Of a DNA stretch of 45,317 nt, positions 41,556-45,317 are shown one piece after another (positions within the stretch are counted from its first letter, which is position 1; each line of letters starts with the position of its first letter). The translations under genes and the position numbers were made by a program. Under the pieces are notes generated by a model. It was not told the origin of the DNA, searched no databases, and saw only the letters and a program-made list of their open reading frames with translations. This DNA comes from an uncultured Bacteroidales bacterium (GTDB taxonomy: Bacteria > Bacteroidota > Bacteroidia > Bacteroidales > F082), in NCBI GenBank assembly GCA_900318265.1, contig ONKA01000029.1, positions 1-45,317 of the forward strand, written 5' to 3'.

Positions 41556-42056
41556 TTATCTAAACATCTCATCCTTCAGAATAAGGGTGTAAGTCCTGTC
41601 TTTTTCCGTCTCGCCTTCGGGGGTGCAACTCCACGCTTCGCGGGTGAAGAAATAGCGTTGTGCATCCGTCGCGTTCTCATCATGGCGGTAGGTAATGGTG
41701 GAGGCACCATCTGAACGGCGGGTCAGTTTCACGCTGTCGTAGTCATTGCACAAACTGGCGAAAGCCTGCTCTACTGAAATGGCGACTGAAGGACCGCCCA
41801 TACTGCCCGCAAGACTTACTGTTACATGATCCATGGTTTGCTCCCATTCCTGACCTGGCCGATTGGTGTATGGTGTTGTCATATTGACCACCCCAGTACC
41901 TTGCCACCCTATAAAATCAATGGTGTCATTGGTGGGGTTTTCGACGTTAAAATAGACATCTACAAAATACTCGCACGAAGTCAAGCAAGGAAGGGCGAAA
42001 GTCATTGCCGCCAAAAACACCAGCAGCGTTCCGAATCTGAATTTTCTGTTGTTCAT
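41556..42056 (-). CDS. Small lipoprotein of unknown function
   Basis: 166 residues with a lipoprotein signal ending LPCLTSC. The mature part (YFNVENPTNDTIDFIGWQG; GSMGGPSVAISVEQAFASL; TREAWSCTPEGETEKDRTYT) looks like an immunoglobulin-like beta domain. Family not recognised. It lies 29 bp upstream of the T9SS gene on the same strand, so co-expression is likely. Confidence 0.75.
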   Translation of the reverse strand: MNNRKFRFGTLLVFLAAMTFALPCLTSCEYFVDVYFNVENPTNDTIDFIGWQGTGVVNMTTPYTNRPGQEWEQTMDHVTVSLAGSMGGPSVAISVEQAFASLCNDYDSVKLTRRSDGASTITYRHDENATDAQRYFFTREAWSCTPEGETEKDRTYTLILKDEMFR

Positions 42057-42103
42057 AATACTTTAATTTTAGGTATTGATAATTTGATTTGAATTCCATG
42101 CCG

Positions 42104-42111
42104 CAAAAGTA
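42104..42111 (-). promoter_or_regulatory. -7 box for the small lipoprotein gene
   Basis: TACTTTTG on the minus strand followed by CGGC, 47 bp before the ATG at 42056. Confidence 0.45.
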
Positions 42112-42212
42112 TAGCAAATTTTCGCTGTTTTTTCAAGTCCGAAGGCCATTACAAACATTTGCAAAACCACTTCGTTGTTTTACAACACGTTGCAATTCCA
42201 GATTACAACATT

Positions 42213-42434
42213 TCATTTATCGCTCTCCCACCTGCTCATCCCGCCATGCAGCACCCTCCACCGCATCATCCGCTCATTGAAGGCCTCCACCGAGTCCTTT
42301 TTCAGGCTGTCGGCAGGCTCCTTACCGCTTTGGATAGCGGTTTTGGCAGGCCCCTTTTGGTCACTTCGCTGGCATCCCGCCAGCAGCAGGATGACCACCA
42401 CAGAAACCAAACTGAAAAACCTTTTTATTCTCAT
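42213..42434 (-). CDS. Short lipoprotein
   Basis: 73 residues. A clear lipoprotein signal (FFSLVSVVVILLLAGC) is followed by 50 charged residues ending RVLHGGMSRWESDK. No family recognised. Small lipoproteins of this kind are common beside barrel genes such as the one just upstream. Confidence 0.6.
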   Translation of the reverse strand: MRIKRFFSLVSVVVILLLAGCQRSDQKGPAKTAIQSGKEPADSLKKDSVEAFNERMMRWRVLHGGMSRWESDK

Positions 42435-42480
42435 AGGTTATTGTTAGCCAAACTTTAGCACTTTTAGTCACACTTGAACA

Positions 42481-43065
42481 CTACAGCCTAAACATCACCG
42501 TACCCACAATAGGCCTGTTGATGCGCAAAGGATATCCCATATACTGCGCCGTATAATCCTTGTCGAAATGGTTCAGCAAGCCATAACCTGATGAGATCTT
42601 GAAGCAAATGTCGTTGTATTGGATTCCGATACCGAAATTCCACGACAGACCAATCCAATGCCAGGTAGGTTTGCCGGTGTTTTCAAGCGGACTCCCAAAG
42701 ATATAGCTGCCGCTTCCATATATGACTCCTGAAGCATCCGTTTTGCGGAAAATCACCAAATCCAGACTTGGACCCGTAAAGAGCTGAAGCTCGGTGTGGT
42801 CGCCCAACTTGTCATGGTATTGCAACATAACAGGAATCACCCCAGTAAGGTCGTGGGCTTTCACCTCGAGAGTTTGTCCCTCTTCCTCGAATTTGGCGTA
42901 GGGGCGGCTATACTCCATGCGGATGCCTGTCACAATTCCCAGAGGCGTCTTGCCTAACATGTACTCGCGGTCGTATTCCAGGCCGTAGGCAAGTGCCATC
43001 TTACCTTGCTCCGAAGCCAGGTATGACATGCTGATGCCGTTACACTGCATTGTCTTGCCCATCAT
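42481..43065 (-). CDS. Outer-membrane barrel protein with frameshifted signal peptide
   Basis: 194 residues from the first in-frame ATG, all barrel-like strands (KMALAYGLEYDREYML; HTELQLFTGPSLDLVIFRK; WHWIGLSWNFGIGIQYN; end PIVGTVMFRL). No signal peptide is in this frame. Just upstream the same frame reads ATAQQTKNTKRVNNTLGV, and a start MKRTMIIAA lies at 43154 in another frame. Joining them (with roughly 15-20 bases missing) would give a normal exported barrel. So the gene has probably lost part of its signal peptide to a small deletion, or the sequence has an error. It resembles the barrel half of its upstream neighbour. Confidence 0.7.
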   Translation of the reverse strand: MMGKTMQCNGISMSYLASEQGKMALAYGLEYDREYMLGKTPLGIVTGIRMEYSRPYAKFEEEGQTLEVKAHDLTGVIPVMLQYHDKLGDHTELQLFTGPSLDLVIFRKTDASGVIYGSGSYIFGSPLENTGKPTWHWIGLSWNFGIGIQYNDICFKISSGYGLLNHFDKDYTAQYMGYPLRINRPIVGTVMFRL

Positions 43066-43232
43066 GCAAACGCCTAATGTGTTATTGACTCTTTTTGTGT
43101 TCTTGGTTTGTTGTGCCGTGGCCTCAAGGCTGCAATAATCATGGTTCTCTTCATTGTATTGTGTTTTAGTTGTTTATTCCTGCCAATTGATTCGTATTAT
43201 ATATCCCTGTTTTCAATTTGCTCGATTGCTTC

Positions 43233-44441
43233 TCACAAATAAAACCTAATCCCCCCTTTGATGTTGAATCGCTGCAAGCCCTCCTTGGAATTGCCCAAGT
43301 CGATGATCTCCTTGCGAGTCCCGTCATCGTAGGTCACTTTCGACAAGGTTCCGATGTAGTACGAAGCTTCCGCACCTATGGCTATATGCTGGGTAAGCCT
43401 GTAATCATAGCCAAAGGCGAAGCCCAAACCGAAGGTCTGTCCTGTCAATGTGTATTTGTAGCCAAACTCTTCAGCACTATCCTTGTAGCCCAAGTATCCG
43501 GCAAGTCCCTCAACATTCAACATGTGCTTGCCGTTTTGTGAATTGGCCGTCAAAGCACCAAGCGACACACCTATAAAGGTAATGGTATGAATGTTGCTCA
43601 TAGTCCCTTCATGATAGTTGCCATCATCATCGTATGCATAAACATTGGCTCCATTGCTGCTCGAGAATTGGTCGTAATGTAAGCCCAAAGTAATGCCGTT
43701 TTTGATATTAAACCGAATGCTGGCTCCATAGTCAAGACCTCGCGACAGCTTTCTCAAATAGTCTTTGTAATCACTCGAAATGTCCCCGGAAAACTTTGCC
43801 GTCCTAAAGGCATACCCACCATTCAACGCGATTTGAACATTATAATCCTTCTTTTGGCTCTCGGCTTTTCGGTTGGCCAGTTCCACGGGATCGTCGATAT
43901 AGTAGTGTGGGACATCCGTCAATGGCAAGTTGGAGAGCCTTCTGATGCCGTTGCGTTCATAAAGGAATGTGATGGCGTTGTTGGTTTTGTCGGTAACACG
44001 GCATGGGATGGTGTCTCCATCTTTCATGACTACATAGTCATGGAATTCTTCCTGCGCCGATTCCGATGGAGCCACGGGTTCAACATCGTCACTGATATTC
44101 AACATATACGCCGTAATCTGATGACAACTGCTGCCGTTTTGTCCGGGATAACTGTGCTGCACAATCTCGATGCCATTGCCGCCTGCCGCTCGCACCTCTT
44201 GTTTGGCTGTTTCAAGAACGGTTTCCCAATCGCAATGCGAGGTGAAGCCTCCGTCCAACACGGAAACGTTTCCGATGACTTCCGCATTTTCGGGGACAAC
44301 ATTCCCAATGTCGTACACCGTCACTTCTGTTTCGTTGCCGACGGGATGCATTTCTTTAATGATGTGTTTGTGTACTTTTGGCGAACAGGAACACAGCCCG
44401 AAAGCCAAAATGAAAATGGTGCAAAATCTTGTCGTTTTCAT
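43233..44441 (-). CDS. Two-domain lipoprotein with barrel-like C-terminus
   Basis: 402 residues. Lipoprotein signal ending LCSCSP. Residues 20-125 form an alpha/beta domain (EVTVYDIGNVVPENAEVIGN; CDWETVLETAKQEVRAAGG; NGIEIVQHSYP) of the kind seen in small envelope lipoproteins. A middle segment with GDTIPCRVTDKTNNAITFLY resembles domains found before Bacteroidetes porin-like barrels, and the C-terminal 190 residues alternate like a barrel, ending NIKGGIRFYL. Start 44441 is chosen from the promoter box 25 bp upstream. Function unknown. Confidence 0.75.
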   Translation of the reverse strand: MKTTRFCTIFILAFGLCSCSPKVHKHIIKEMHPVGNETEVTVYDIGNVVPENAEVIGNVSVLDGGFTSHCDWETVLETAKQEVRAAGGNGIEIVQHSYPGQNGSSCHQITAYMLNISDDVEPVAPSESAQEEFHDYVVMKDGDTIPCRVTDKTNNAITFLYERNGIRRLSNLPLTDVPHYYIDDPVELANRKAESQKKDYNVQIALNGGYAFRTAKFSGDISSDYKDYLRKLSRGLDYGASIRFNIKNGITLGLHYDQFSSSNGANVYAYDDDGNYHEGTMSNIHTITFIGVSLGALTANSQNGKHMLNVEGLAGYLGYKDSAEEFGYKYTLTGQTFGLGFAFGYDYRLTQHIAIGAEASYYIGTLSKVTYDDGTRKEIIDLGNSKEGLQRFNIKGGIRFYL

Positions 44442-44465
44442 TGTAGTTAGGATAGAAATTTTCGG

Positions 44466-44473
44466 CAAAACTA
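44466..44473 (-). promoter_or_regulatory. -7 box for the two-domain lipoprotein
   Basis: TAGTTTTG on the minus strand followed by CCG; with TTGACA about 23 bp upstream. Confidence 0.5.
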
Positions 44474-44582
44474 CAGCCGTTTCCCCACTCCTGTCAAGAA
44501 AAACAATGTGCGGATTTGTGCGGGTTTTTGGCTATCGTCCCGATAATCAATTAGATGCAAATTCCTCAAAGTGCCATCAAAT

Positions 44583-45317
44583 TCATTTCTTCACGAATTT
44601 GACGATACAGTCGATGCAGATGGGAAGCGAGGTAACTTCATCGATAAACACATTGGCGGGGTGCATATCCTCCAATGCAATGCGATCCGAAATGTAGTTC
44701 ACTCCCTGTCCTTCCCAATTGTCACGGAATCCTTTTTCGGCTGCAAGTTTGTCGATTTCTTCCTTTGAGGCAAGACGCTGACAACGGACGTATGGCTGTG
44801 TAAGAATGACACGAAAAAGTCCGTCCGAATCGCGCGTGAAGCCGATGACGTGCATGGCTGTTTCAGGGAAGATGTAATTGTGTAGCGCAATGGCATCAAG
44901 AGCCTTTTGGGTGGTGGAATAGATGGAGGCCCGTTCTTTCAAAACTGCGGGCGAACCCTCTCTATAATAAACCTTCGCTTCCGCTCCTTCGGCTATCATG
45001 GGGCCGAATCCTTTTCGGACAATATCATCCGACGATTCTACCCAAAGGCGAGCAGCCTTTGCCCATTGCTCAATGAGTTTTTCTTGCAATTCGTCTATTT
45101 CCCAGTTGCTTGGGCTTGCTTGGCCGCTTCCAGCATGGCCACTTGCTGTAAGGCTTCTTTCAGCGTAGCTTGCGACGAGGGTCGCCCCGATGAGAGCCGA
45201 GCCTGCCTTGCAGACTCCTGAATGCTCTCGAAGATTAAATCGAGGAAGGTCTGTGGATCCATCTTCTATCTGGTTTACAAGTTCATCGATGATATGAAGT
45301 GTTGACTGTGTGAAGCC
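44583..45317 (-). CDS. Polyvalent-protein kinase-like gene, 5' end outside window
   Basis: The frame is open to the right edge (245 codons, no stop), so the start is beyond the window; a TTG at 45089 is only an internal codon. The readable part contains LPRFNLREH, KAGSALIGATLVASYAERSL, then IAEGAEAKVYYREGSPAVLK (loop and Lys of a kinase-like fold), ALHNYIFPETAMHVIGFTRD, LALEDMHPANVFI-like (IALEDMHPANVFI) and PICIDCIVKF. This is the pattern of the serine/threonine kinase-like domain of phage and conjugative-element polyvalent proteins in Bacteroidetes. Kinase activity is inferred, not shown. It hints that mobile DNA lies beyond the edge. Confidence 0.7.
   Translation of the reverse strand, partial: GFTQSTLHIIDELVNQIEDGSTDLPRFNLREHSGVCKAGSALIGATLVASYAERSLTASGHAGSGQASPSNWEIDELQEKLIEQWAKAARLWVESSDDIVRKGFGPMIAEGAEAKVYYREGSPAVLKERASIYSTTQKALDAIALHNYIFPETAMHVIGFTRDSDGLFRVILTQPYVRCQRLASKEEIDKLAAEKGFRDNWEGQGVNYISDRIALEDMHPANVFIDEVTSLPICIDCIVKFVKK
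45095..45262 (-). other. Second open frame overlapping the kinase-like gene
   Basis: A 55-codon frame starting MDPQTFLDLIFESIQESARQ and ending AKQAQATGK lies in another frame on the same strand. Its codon choice is like that of local genes, and it would form amphipathic helices. The kinase-like frame is favoured because its residues KAGSALIGATLV fit the family. This one may be chance, a small overlapping gene, or the end of a real upstream gene if the kinase-like gene starts later. Confidence 0.3.

Noticed and set aside
45017-45089. TTG start at 45089 for the kinase-like gene
   Set aside because: The frame is open to the window edge and the upstream residues (KAGSALIGATLV) fit the family, so the start lies outside.
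1-45317. Search for tRNA genes, CRISPR arrays and transposases
   Set aside because: No cloverleaf-like run with CCA end, no regularly spaced repeats with unique spacers and no transposase-like protein were found by reading.

Overview
This window reads as a chromosomal piece of an anaerobic Bacteroidota bacterium, most like an uncultured Bacteroidales. The signs are about 20 promoters with the Bacteroidetes TAnnTTTG box, many signal peptides of lipoproteins and outer-membrane barrels, three proteins with a C-terminal type IX secretion sorting domain, LptD and a BspA-type leucine-rich protein. Energy genes point to fermentation: [FeFe]-hydrogenase maturases (hydF and the first codons of hydG) and a complete sodium-pumping methylmalonyl-CoA decarboxylase operon with its epimerase (propionate formation).

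Layout. 1-9 kb: hydG start, a broken TM1266-like hydrogenase regulator, guanine deaminase, GH89 alpha-N-acetylglucosaminidase, RNase H, a zinc-ribbon protein, two tandem ssb genes, hydF, a low-molecular-weight phosphatase and TatD. 9-19.6 kb: EamA transporter, recG, a BspA-like T9SS cargo, GtrA, a mevalonate-pathway pair (GHMP kinase and diphosphomevalonate decarboxylase), an ABC exporter and an M15 peptidase. 19.6-23 kb: gatE-gatD, the archaeal-type tRNA-dependent amidotransferase, with gatD frameshifted near its end. 23-25 kb: an accessory patch with a lone PBECR-type nuclease, a probable SRP RNA on the other strand and a membrane protein. 25-30 kb: the decarboxylase operon. 30-40 kb: barrel protein, patatin-BamA protein, a fucose-isomerase-like protein, a T9SS thioredoxin-like protein, lptD and an amidase. 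40-45 kb: small lipoproteins, barrels, another T9SS cargo, and at the edge a polyvalent-protein kinase-like gene typical of mobile elements.

The most unusual signals lie outside ordinary genes. A 70-bp control region upstream of the ssb pair recurs (65/70 identical) upstream of the PBECR nuclease 17 kb away. A 28-bp palindromic repeat family has inserted in frame twice into one enzyme and supplies the stop codons of two convergent genes. A different repeat is translated inside diphosphomevalonate decarboxylase. Several genes (TM1266-like, gatD, mmdC, a barrel protein) carry small deletions or frameshifts, which may be real decay or assembly error; only read data can tell.

No tRNA, rRNA, CRISPR array or insertion sequence with a transposase was seen.
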